From Caldilinea sp. CFX5 (GTDB taxonomy: Bacteria > Chloroflexota > Anaerolineae > Caldilineales > Caldilineaceae), in contig QWII01000095.1 in assembly GCA_021405325.1 (NCBI GenBank), positions 1-55,423 on the forward strand: a stretch of DNA of 55,423 nt, written 5' to 3'. The stretch's first letter is position 1; the number at the start of each line of letters is the position of its first letter. The position numbers were made by a program, and so were the translations under genes. Shown here piece by piece: positions 1-8,834 of this stretch. The notes under the pieces are model-generated. The model was not told the origin of the DNA, did not search any database, and saw only the letters and a list, made by a program, of their open reading frames with translations.

Positions 1-2
1 AG

Positions 3-1100
3 AGTCCCGCTGCCTCGCGCGACTGGCAATATCACCTGATCAACTACATCAAGCGTTATGAAAGCACGAAACCAAAACAGCATCCCGTCGGCATGTCAGC
101 CGCCGGGGATGATGCTGATCTTTTTGCCAGTCCGGCGGACTGGATCTCGCCAAGGGGGGATGCAAACAATCCACCGGCGACGGATGGCAGTAAGGTCATC
201 ATCTACGATACCGATCATCTGTGTGGAGTCTGTAGCGATCGCCAGTGGGTGTGGAAGAATTTGACTCGTGGGAGCAATCTGGTCTTTATGGATCCGTATG
301 ATGGGGCGGCGCCCGGGCGCGGCGCACCGTTGGACTATGATCCGAACAACGCCAATGATGTCAGTATGCGCAAAAATATGGGGTATGCGTTGCGCTATGC
401 CAATCGCCTCAATTTGGCCGCGATGACGCCACACAATGAGTTCACTGGTGGCGAAGCAACAGTGAACCTGCTTGCAATCGCGGGTGAGTTCAATATCGAA
501 TGGTTCAACCCGGCTGACGGCGCCACGCTCAATGGCGGGGTTGTCACCGGCGGCGCACAGCGTTCCTTCACCGCCCCCTTTGCCGGCGACGCCGTTCTCT
601 ACCTCTATCAACAGCCGGTCGCGCCCCGGTTTCGTCTCTTTCTACCGGTGGTGGGGGACGGTAGCGTTACTACCACACCGGCAGGGCCATACGCAGCCGG
701 TCAACAGGTGACGGTAGCGGCAAGCCCGGCCCCCGGCTGGGCTTTTTCCGCGTGGAGCGGCGACTTTACCGGCCCGACCAATCCCATTTCCCTGACGATG
801 ACGCAGGATAAGACGATTACCGCCACCTTTGCGCCTGTGGTAACGCCGCCGGCAACCTACACCGTCACCCTACGTATTGTCGGTGAAGGGGCAGTGGCCC
901 TGTCAGCGACCGGCCCGTTTACCAAGGGGCAAACCGTGCGCGTGACCGCCCTGCCGGACCCCAGTTGGGCGTTCACGGCGTGGAGCGGCGATTGGTCGGG
1001 ATCGGGAGCGTCGTGGCAGACCACGATCACCAACGCCCTAGCCCTTACAGCCACCTTTGAAACCAATCAACTCTTTGTGCCGGCTGCCAGCGGCAAGTAA
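3..1100 (+). CDS. Secreted apiosidase-like (DUF4038-type) protein, C-terminal part, with InlB-like repeats
   Basis: The reading frame is open to the window edge, so this is the 3' part of a gene whose start lies upstream. The first visible residues (RDWQYHLINYIKRYE, then KQHPVGM) resemble the end of the catalytic barrel of DUF4038/GH140-type glycosidases. A region like the collagen-binding-type C-terminal domain follows (GEFNIEWFNPADG). The end carries two divergent InlB B-type repeats, each with a Gly-rich start and an AWSGD motif followed by TATF, around residues 185-250 and 255-325 counted from the Met at 93. Such repeats usually mark cell-surface or secreted proteins. A second member of the same family lies at 51803-53395. 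Activity on a plant or exopolysaccharide glycan is inferred; the substrate is unknown. Confidence 0.75.
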   Translation, partial: SPAASRDWQYHLINYIKRYESTKPKQHPVGMSAAGDDADLFASPADWISPRGDANNPPATDGSKVIIYDTDHLCGVCSDRQWVWKNLTRGSNLVFMDPYDGAAPGRGAPLDYDPNNANDVSMRKNMGYALRYANRLNLAAMTPHNEFTGGEATVNLLAIAGEFNIEWFNPADGATLNGGVVTGGAQRSFTAPFAGDAVLYLYQQPVAPRFRLFLPVVGDGSVTTTPAGPYAAGQQVTVAASPAPGWAFSAWSGDFTGPTNPISLTMTQDKTITATFAPVVTPPATYTVTLRIVGEGAVALSATGPFTKGQTVRVTALPDPSWAFTAWSGDWSGSGASWQTTITNALALTATFETNQLFVPAASGK

Positions 1101-1224
1101 TTTCATCGATCTCCATCCCGTTTCTTACCCAGGCGCCGCCCCACTGCATGGCTGCCAACATCAAAGGGCGGACTTACCGTTTTCCCCGTCATGCGGCAGT
1201 TCGTTCAGAGGGAGACCTTTCCAT

Positions 1225-2699
<1,475 letters not shown>

Positions 2700-2703
<4 letters not shown>

Positions 2704-3284
2704 TCAGTCACTATCAAAATTACACGTTGGCGTTGCAACGGACGATGGGGGTGCTGCCCTGGGTCTTGATCGAAGCGATGGTGGAACACCTACATTACGC
2801 CCGCCTCAGCGGCAAACAGGTCTTCATTATCGGCAACGGCGGCAGCGCCGCCACCGCTTCCCATTTTGCCTGTGATTTGGGCAAAAATATTGTTGCCCCT
2901 CATCTGCCCCGCTTGCGGGTGCATTCGTTGACCGATAACATGTCGTTCTTTTCAGCTTGCGCCAATGACTATGGCTATGAAAGCGTCTTTGTTGAACAAC
3001 TGGCCAACTTGATCCAACAAGGGGATACCCTCATTGCCATCTCAGCGAGCGGTAATTCGCCCAACGTCCTCAAGGCTGTCACCTTTGCCCAAAGCTGCGC
3101 GGCCTTTACCATTGGCTGGAGCGGCTACAAAGGCGGTCAACTGGCGCAGTTGGCCGATATGGCGATTGTGGTCAATAACGACTGTATTGAGCAGATCGAA
3201 GATGTTCATTTGATCTTGGCGCACATGGTCACCGTTGCCTTGCGTCAGACGGCGCTCTCCGTGTGTCGTCAGGCCGAGCAATAG
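2700..3284 (+). CDS. gmhA: SIS-domain phosphoheptose isomerase-like protein
   Basis: GmhA converts sedoheptulose 7-phosphate to D-glycero-D-manno-heptose 7-phosphate for surface heptose synthesis in the cytoplasm. The 194-aa length matches the family. The sugar-phosphate motif GNGGSA is at residues 45-50, followed by ASHF, and a second phosphate loop reads SASGNSPN. The C-terminal helix keeps the conserved His (EDVHLILAH). Two positions differ from the classical enzyme: the HFAEEL-type glutamate is Asp (HFACDL) and the usual Gln before EVH is Glu. It could therefore be a related SIS isomerase acting on another sugar phosphate. AAAGGAG sits at 2689-2695. The start overlaps the shifted end of the transferase gene by an ATGA, which suggests cotranscription. 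Confidence 0.8.
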
Positions 3285-3286
3285 CC

Positions 3287-3357
3287 GTAGGGGCGTCCCC
3301 TTGCAGGTGCCCCCGTTTTCCGTAACGTCAGGGGCGCCCGCAAGGGGACGCCCCTAC
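3287..3357. repeat. Perfect 18-bp inverted repeat after gmhA
   Basis: Arms at 3287-3304 and 3340-3357 (GTAGGGGCGTCCCCTTGC and its complement) are perfect, with a 35-nt loop whose ends also pair partly (GTGCCCCC with GGGGCGCC). It starts 3 nt after the gmhA stop. There is no T tract, so it may be a dispersed palindromic repeat, a terminator-like structure, or both. Confidence 0.75.
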
Positions 3358-3404
3358 AGCTGAAACATTCACTGACCATCTATAGCTCCCCTAGAGGCGG
3401 ATCA

Positions 3405-5858
3405 ATGACCAACCCTGTGACCAACGCTTATTGCCCCCATTTGGGACTCGACGTTGATCAAACGGTGATGATGGATGGTGCAACAACCAGACACCGTTGC
3501 TACGCGCGTTCAACCCCTGCCGCGCCGGACAGTGCGCGGCAGGAAGGCTTTTGCCTGACGGCCAATTACGCTGCTTGCCCTTTTTACACAACGGCGCCGA
3601 CCCCAGTTGCGGCGCCGGTCTTCAGCGCAACCGCCCAGCCGATCTTGCGGCAAGCGCCGCTACCCAACCGGAAGCGGCGGCAACCTGGCGTCGGCCGCTG
3701 GTTTTCCATGGTGACGCTCCTTTCGATCCTGGTGACGGCCTGTTTGGCCTTGTTGCTGATCGCCGCCAATCTACTCGGCTTTAATCTGGCGAACCCCGCA
3801 TCTGTGCAAACTGTTACTGACGCCCCCATAGGCGCCGTGACTTTGTCGCCGGCGGCCACCATAACCGAGGCGTCGGCGGCAGTCACTACCCCGGCGGCAC
3901 TGATCCAACCCGCCACGGCGACGCCAACCGCCACGGCTACCCCACCGGCTACCGCCAATAACCAACGATTCAGCACGCCAACCCCGGAGCCGGGCGGTCA
4001 GGTCTTTCTCCTCGGTCCCAGTAGCGGGAATGGCGGTTGGTGGAAGAGCAATGACAGCCAACGCAGCCACATTGATGATGCTTACCTCTATGCCGGCGCC
4101 TATGAGGGGGAAACCTTCATCGCCGCTGTCCGTTTTGATCTAACCAAGGTGGCGCGCGGTGCGCCCATTCGCCAAGCGCAAATTCGCTTAACCGGCTTGC
4201 GACAGGATCAATTTCAGCCGGATGCCGAGGGGCTTTGGTTGGTGCAATTGGTGCCGGAAAGTTCGCTGGAAAAGGTGAATACCGCCGATTTTCTCACCAT
4301 GTTGAGTGCTCCCGCCGCCATCACCCTCTTTCCGCCCCTCAGCGCCGCCGATCTGGCGCCGGATCGGGTGAATCAATGGGAGTTGGATGAGACAACACGG
4401 GCCTGGTTGGAAAAACAACTGCTGGATGGCGCTAAATCGGTGATCCTGCGCATTCAGGCGTCGATTGAGCAGGGGCAAGCCCTCTTTGCCTGGAACAGTG
4501 GCTTAGGCGCAGCCAATCGCGAGAGCGGGCCGGCGCTCCTGTTAAGTCTCGGCCCGCCACCGCCCACACCGCCGCCGCTGCCAACCAAACCTGTCATCGT
4601 AGCGACCATGACCCCTGTGCCGCAAAATGTGTTAACCGTGGTCGCCATCGGCCAGACGGCAACCGCTGTGGCTGTGACCACCGGCACCTATACGCCCATT
4701 CCCTATGCCATTGTGACGCCAACCCCCTACCCGGCCAATTTGGCAACTGTGCAGGCGGTAGCCCTGGCCCAACAGTTGCCGCCGGTTGTGTTGAATACGC
4801 CTGTCCCCAACAGCGCAGCGCAGGCAACGCGCAATGCCGACTATGCCACCGCTGTCGCCCTCACCACCGGCACCTTTACCCCTATGCCGACCAATTACGT
4901 GACGCCAATCTTGATTCCACCCTCGCCGCCGGCGGAAAATGTCGCGACGGAAGCGGCGCGTGTCGTCGCCGCCACAGCGGTGGCGAATAGTGGCGCACCG
5001 ACGGCAACACCCTTACCGTATAATGCGGTGATTGCCCTCTACATTTATGCCACGCCGACGCCGGCGAATGCCGAGACAGCCGTAGCCGAAGCGATCATTG
5101 CCACCGCTGCCGCCAAGGTCGATGGCACCCCAACGCCACTGCCCTGGAATGCGCTGGTGATCACGCCGATTCCGCCCACCGCACCCCCCACGGCCACACC
5201 GCTGCCCATCATCCAGTCGATCACCGAGCTTACCCCAACGCCGACGCCGCTAGGGCCGCAGGTGATCCCGGACACCTTACCGCCGACCTTGTCGAACAAG
5301 ATCCTCTTCAAGACCAATCGCAACGGCGTCGAAGAGGTTTACGCATTAGATCCGACCAGTGGAGAACTCTACCGCATCAACGAAGCCTGGGTCTACCCGT
5401 TGGCGCAAAAGCAGTTGAGCTTCTCGCCCGACGGTCAGCGCAAGGCATCGGTTCAAGAGGCGGCCGATCGCACCTTGCAGCTCCATATTGTGGACACGCA
5501 ATACAACTCAACCCGTCAACTGACCGCGCTCACCGGCGCCGACATCGGCAAAAGTGCGATCAACTATGACCCGGCTTGGTCGCCTAGTGGGGATCGGATC
5601 GCCTTTGTCAGCACCAACAGCGGTAATGATGAGATCTATACGATAACGCTTGATGGTACGGTTGTGCAGAAATTGACGGAAAACCAATTTGAATGGGACA
5701 AACACCCAACCTGGTCGCCCGACGGCAGCCAGATCGTCTTCTTTTCTAATCGGGAAACGGGACGGCGGCAACTCTGGCTCATGAATGCCGACGGCTCCGG
5801 CCAACGCAATCTAAGCAACAACGCTTATGAGGACTGGGACCCCATTTGGGTTCATTAA
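3405..5858 (+). CDS. Membrane-anchored PD40/TolB-like repeat protein with N-terminal Cys/His motif
   Basis: This 817-aa protein has four visible parts. Residues 10-61 hold a C-P-x-L...H-R-C-Y...F-C-L...C-P-F motif (C10, H30, C32, C50, C58) that could bind a metal. One membrane helix lies at about 100-126. A DNRLRE-like beta domain (about 200-385) is followed by a Pro/Thr/Ala-rich linker with repeated units (TAVALTTGTFTPMP type). The C-terminal ~190 residues hold PD40/WD40-like TolB repeats (SPDGQ, WSPSGDRIAFVS, WSPDGSQIVFFS, NADGSGQRNLS), which end the protein. The Cys motif would be cytoplasmic and the propeller outside. It sits between gmhA and the Wzz/kinase gene, so a role in surface polysaccharide or envelope sensing is possible but unproven. 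Confidence 0.75.
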   Translation: MTNPVTNAYCPHLGLDVDQTVMMDGATTRHRCYARSTPAAPDSARQEGFCLTANYAACPFYTTAPTPVAAPVFSATAQPILRQAPLPNRKRRQPGVGRWFSMVTLLSILVTACLALLLIAANLLGFNLANPASVQTVTDAPIGAVTLSPAATITEASAAVTTPAALIQPATATPTATATPPATANNQRFSTPTPEPGGQVFLLGPSSGNGGWWKSNDSQRSHIDDAYLYAGAYEGETFIAAVRFDLTKVARGAPIRQAQIRLTGLRQDQFQPDAEGLWLVQLVPESSLEKVNTADFLTMLSAPAAITLFPPLSAADLAPDRVNQWELDETTRAWLEKQLLDGAKSVILRIQASIEQGQALFAWNSGLGAANRESGPALLLSLGPPPPTPPPLPTKPVIVATMTPVPQNVLTVVAIGQTATAVAVTTGTYTPIPYAIVTPTPYPANLATVQAVALAQQLPPVVLNTPVPNSAAQATRNADYATAVALTTGTFTPMPTNYVTPILIPPSPPAENVATEAARVVAATAVANSGAPTATPLPYNAVIALYIYATPTPANAETAVAEAIIATAAAKVDGTPTPLPWNALVITPIPPTAPPTATPLPIIQSITELTPTPTPLGPQVIPDTLPPTLSNKILFKTNRNGVEEVYALDPTSGELYRINEAWVYPLAQKQLSFSPDGQRKASVQEAADRTLQLHIVDTQYNSTRQLTALTGADIGKSAINYDPAWSPSGDRIAFVSTNSGNDEIYTITLDGTVVQKLTENQFEWDKHPTWSPDGSQIVFFSNRETGRRQLWLMNADGSGQRNLSNNAYEDWDPIWVH

Positions 5859-5883
5859 CGAAGGTAGCTACAGAGGTACAGAA

Positions 5884-7566
5884 ATGATGGAAAGCGTCGA
5901 ACTACGTACATTACTGCGTCCATTGCGCCGGTGGTGGTGGTTGATCCTGGTCGCCGCGATGCTGGCCGCCTTTTCCGGGCTGGTCTACTCGCTGCGTCAA
6001 CCGGCGATTTACCGTTCTCGCACCACCTTGATCGTCGGTTCGACGATCAGCAACCCGAACCCAAGCGGCACCGATATTTATCTGGTGCAACAGTTGGCGC
6101 AAGCCTATGCCGAGATTGCCCAACGCGAACCGTTGCAAGTGTCAACGATGAACGCGTTGGGGCGAGAATGGCTGCCGCAATATACCGTGCAGGTCTTGCC
6201 CAATTCCCAGATCATTGAGATCCAGGTCTTTGCCGAAGAGCCGGCGCCGGCGCGCGCGGTGGCGGATATGCTGGCGCAACAACTGATCCTGCTCGGCCCG
6301 GCCGGTCGCGAGGAGAAAGCGCGACAAGACTTTATCGATTCCGAACTGGCCGACTTGCAAAGCGCTATCCTCGATACGCGCAAAGAGATTCAGCAGAAGC
6401 AGCAAGATCTGGCCAACCTCTTTAGCGCCCGCGAGATCGCCAACGCCCAGACCTTAATTACAGCCTTGCAGAGTAAGCTGAGCGCCCTCCAAGCCAATTA
6501 TGCCGCGCTGCTCTCGACAACGCAGCGCGGCGCCGCCAACACGCTGAATATTTTGGAGCCGGCCAACCTGCCCACCACCCCGATTGACTCTAATTTGCTC
6601 ACCAACCTGCTGATTGCTACCATGCTCGGTTGTGTCGTCGCCGCCGGCGGCGCTTATGTGATCGAATTTTTGGATGATACTCTGAAAAGCGCCGAGGAAG
6701 TCCAAGAGGTGATTGGGGTTCCCCTTTTGACTTCGGTGCCCTTCATCGGCCATCGTAGCGACGACAGTAGTCGTGTGATCATGTTACAAAATGCACCGGT
6801 GGCCGAGATGGAAGCCTACCGTTTGTTGCGCGTGAATTTGGAATATATGGCGATTACCCACTCCTTTCAAACGTTGGTGGTAGTCGGCGCTTCGGCCAAA
6901 GATGGCAAATCCTTGACCGCCGCCAATCTGGCCGCCGCCTATGCCCGCATCGGCAAACGGGTGATCCTGTTGGACGCCGATCTCCATCAACCTGACCAGC
7001 AACGTCTTTTCAAAACACCCAATAATGTCGGGTTAACCACCGCCTTGCGCAGTGATGATAATATCCTCGAAAGTTTGCTGCACCCGACACCGCTGCCCAA
7101 CCTCCGCCTGTTGACCTCCGGCCCCCTGCCGCCCAATCCCGCCGAGTTGCTCAGCTCCAAGCGGATGACCGCGATCCTGACCAGGTTAAAGGAGATGGCG
7201 GAGCTGGTCATCATTGACAGTCCGCCTTTAACGGCTGTCACCGACGGCATGGTGTTGGGGATGCAAGCGGACGGTCTGTTGCTGGTGGTGCGTAGCGGGA
7301 AAACCCGCCGGGCCAGCGTCAAGCAAGCGCGTCTCCTGCTCAACCAGGTGCAAGCCCATCTCCTCGGCTTTGTCTATAATAGCGCCGCCGCCGGCAACCT
7401 GATCTATCGCACCGGCTATGGTTATTATGGCCATCGCAAAGAGCTAGTGCAGCCAGCGGAGGATGCGACACCAGTCGCCTCATCGCGGTCAGAGCCACCA
7501 GCATATCGGGTAAAGCCGCCAACCACCAATGGCTTCCTACAACGTTCGCCATTGCGTAGGAAGTAG
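5884..7566 (+). CDS. Fused Wzz-type chain-length regulator and BY-kinase
   Basis: This is a polysaccharide co-polymerase of the CpsC/CpsD or Wzc type that controls polymer length and export at the inner membrane. The N-terminal Wzz part has a membrane helix at about residues 15-36, an extracytoplasmic coiled-coil region and a second helix near 240-262 before the FLDDT motif. The cytoplasmic kinase has Walker A (GASAKDGKS, residues 335-343), Walker A' (LLDADLHQPD) and Walker B (LVIIDSPPL). The C-terminal tail has only a few tyrosines (YGYYG) rather than a long Tyr cluster. ATG 5884 is chosen over the ATG at 5827, which lies inside the previous gene; AGAGGT precedes it. It is the last gene of the exopolysaccharide block, 25 nt after the PD40 gene, probably in one transcript. 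Confidence 0.88.
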   Translation: MMESVELRTLLRPLRRWWWLILVAAMLAAFSGLVYSLRQPAIYRSRTTLIVGSTISNPNPSGTDIYLVQQLAQAYAEIAQREPLQVSTMNALGREWLPQYTVQVLPNSQIIEIQVFAEEPAPARAVADMLAQQLILLGPAGREEKARQDFIDSELADLQSAILDTRKEIQQKQQDLANLFSAREIANAQTLITALQSKLSALQANYAALLSTTQRGAANTLNILEPANLPTTPIDSNLLTNLLIATMLGCVVAAGGAYVIEFLDDTLKSAEEVQEVIGVPLLTSVPFIGHRSDDSSRVIMLQNAPVAEMEAYRLLRVNLEYMAITHSFQTLVVVGASAKDGKSLTAANLAAAYARIGKRVILLDADLHQPDQQRLFKTPNNVGLTTALRSDDNILESLLHPTPLPNLRLLTSGPLPPNPAELLSSKRMTAILTRLKEMAELVIIDSPPLTAVTDGMVLGMQADGLLLVVRSGKTRRASVKQARLLLNQVQAHLLGFVYNSAAAGNLIYRTGYGYYGHRKELVQPAEDATPVASSRSEPPAYRVKPPTTNGFLQRSPLRRK

Positions 7567-7589
7567 AGATCAATTTGCAGTTGGGGCAG

Positions 7590-7623
7590 ACCTTGTAGCC
7601 GGGGCGCCACCCGGTTACAAGGT
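7590..7623. terminator. Hairpin after the Wzz/BY-kinase gene
   Basis: Arms 7590-7603 and 7610-7623 (ACCTTGTAGCCGGG / CCCGGTTACAAGGT) pair with one G-T mismatch across a 6-nt loop, 23 nt after the stop codon. A short T-containing stretch follows. It is a plausible transcription end for the exopolysaccharide block. Confidence 0.5.
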
Positions 7624-7638
7624 CTTGCCTCCTGAAAC

Positions 7639-7699
7639 GTAACGACTAAGCCCGCTCCTCGCCAGTCCGTGACTGGCGAGGAGCGGGCTTAGTCGTTAC
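7639..7699. repeat. Perfect 29-bp inverted repeat with 3-nt loop
   Basis: Arms 7639-7667 and 7671-7699 are perfect complements around the loop CGT. It lies in the 300-bp gap between the exopolysaccharide block and the FHA regulator. The remainder of the gap (7700-7866) shows no gene. The stem is unusually long and fully matched for an intrinsic terminator. Confidence 0.85.
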
Positions 7700-7866
7700 A
7701 ATATATCTAGGCTTTCTGCTACGTATCACCCACAGTACCTTCCTCGCGTTCCCCAATCGTCATCTGGCAGCCGCTTCTTCGACTTAATTCTGTCTTGTCT
7801 TGCCCACATATTCATGGTATGCTTGTGCGGCTACCCTATTCTGTTTATTAAGAATCGGAGCCAATC

Positions 7867-8493
7867 ATGCCTGTCACCTCGCCTGTCTTTGCGCGGCTCT
7901 TGGCCGTCCATACAGATGTTGAACAACCGGAATACCTACTTGAAAATGGCGTCTACGCCATTGGTCGTTTACAGGGGGTCTGTGCCATTGTAATCAATCG
8001 GACAGCCATCTCACGCATTCATGCCCAAGTTGAACAACGCGGTTCGCTCTTCTTCTTGCGCGATTTGAGCCGCAACGGCACTTTTGTCAACGGCAAGCGA
8101 ATCGAAGGCGAGTACACGCTATTGAATGAAGACAAGATCGGTCTGGCAACCCCCGAACCGCTCTTAATTTTTGCCGATAGTGACCCGACGGTTGTGCATG
8201 TCGAGGCTTTGCGGTATGACGAGACAACGGTCAGTTTCTATCTCCATGACCAACCGCTGGAGCTAACGCCGACCTTGCTCCGCTTGCTGCACTATCTCTA
8301 CCGCCACCGGGGGCAACTCTGCACCCGTGACGAGTGCGCCAAAGCCACTTGGCAGGAGGATTACCTACCGGAGTATGCCGCCGATAACCTGGACAAGGCC
8401 ATCTTTGCGCTGCGCCAGCGGCTGCGCAAAATCGATCCGAACACAGAGTACATTCAGAGCCGGCGTGGGCTTGGTTTTCTATTGACCTTTTAG
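7867..8493 (+). CDS. FHA domain-winged helix transcriptional regulator
   Basis: The 208-aa cytoplasmic protein starts with a forkhead-associated domain (about residues 20-95) that keeps the phosphothreonine-binding signature: YAIGR, then SRIHAQV and LSRNGTFVNGKRI. The second half (about 120-207) is an OmpR/PhoB-like winged helix (ELTPTLLRLLHYLYRH, DNLDKAIFALRQRLRK, then SRRGLGFLL). FHA domains bind phosphothreonine on kinase targets, so the protein likely couples Ser/Thr phosphorylation to DNA binding. The domain order is reversed relative to EmbR. CGGAG precedes the ATG by about 8 nt. It stands just upstream of four Ser/Thr kinase genes, which makes it a good candidate for their read-out; that link is inference. 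Confidence 0.85.
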   Translation: MPVTSPVFARLLAVHTDVEQPEYLLENGVYAIGRLQGVCAIVINRTAISRIHAQVEQRGSLFFLRDLSRNGTFVNGKRIEGEYTLLNEDKIGLATPEPLLIFADSDPTVVHVEALRYDETTVSFYLHDQPLELTPTLLRLLHYLYRHRGQLCTRDECAKATWQEDYLPEYAADNLDKAIFALRQRLRKIDPNTEYIQSRRGLGFLLTF

Positions 8494-8512
8494 ACGCAGG
8501 ACGCAGTCCAAA

Positions 8513-8650
8513 CTAAAAACCAGCCGCCAGGACGATCCCAAGCATGACGCCTAGACCCAAAATCACCAAAACAATCAACGCCAATAGACAAAGAGCGATA
8601 CGGAGGAGACAGCCGGTGATGAGGTCAGGTTGTGGTGTTTGTTGTTCCAT
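8513..8650 (-). CDS. Small single-pass membrane protein (45 aa)
   Basis: An ATG at 8650 on the minus strand, preceded by GCGGAG, opens a 45-codon frame ending at 8513. The product has a short polar start (MEQQTPQPDLITG), then one continuous hydrophobic stretch of about 30 residues rich in Leu, Ile, Val and Gly, ending AAGF. It resembles small bacterial membrane proteins but no family is recognised. It is transcribed away from the first kinase-NTPase-TPR gene, with 184 bp between the two starts, which matches the divergent layout at the other three kinase genes. Evidence is the Shine-Dalgarno site, clean hydrophobic pattern and recurring context. The remaining parts of the 8494-8834 gap show only the conserved promoter-like element. 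Confidence 0.5.
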   Translation of the reverse strand: MEQQTPQPDLITGCLLRIALCLLALIVLVILGLGVMLGIVLAAGF

Positions 8651-8744
8651 GATTTTTTCTCCGCTGTGGTGACGATTGTGTTTTCAACAAAGTAGCGAGC
8701 ATCGTCATTGTAGCAGAGTCAAGGTTGCCAGAATAGCAGAAATT

Positions 8745-8793
8745 GCTCTTCGTATGCGGAAAATTTGGGAAGAAAGCAGGCTTTGGTAGATAA
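8745..8793 (+). promoter_or_regulatory. Conserved upstream element, copy 1 (kinase 1)
   Basis: This is the most diverged of four copies found upstream of the kinase genes. It keeps CGGAAAATTTGGGAAGA and a TTTGGTAGATAAA end that matches TTTAGTAGAATA in the others. TTTGGG and TAGATA could be -35 and -10 boxes 16-17 bp apart. The kinase start follows 42 nt after the element. Confidence 0.5.
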
Positions 8794-8834
8794 AGCGCAC
8801 CAAAGCTGCTGCCAGATACCCCGGAGACGTATCC

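Noticed and set aside
1057..1224. N-terminal extension of the sugar-phosphate transferase from the ATG at 1057
   Set aside because: It overlaps the preceding gene, has no membrane-protein character, and a good ribosome-binding site precedes the ATG at 1225.
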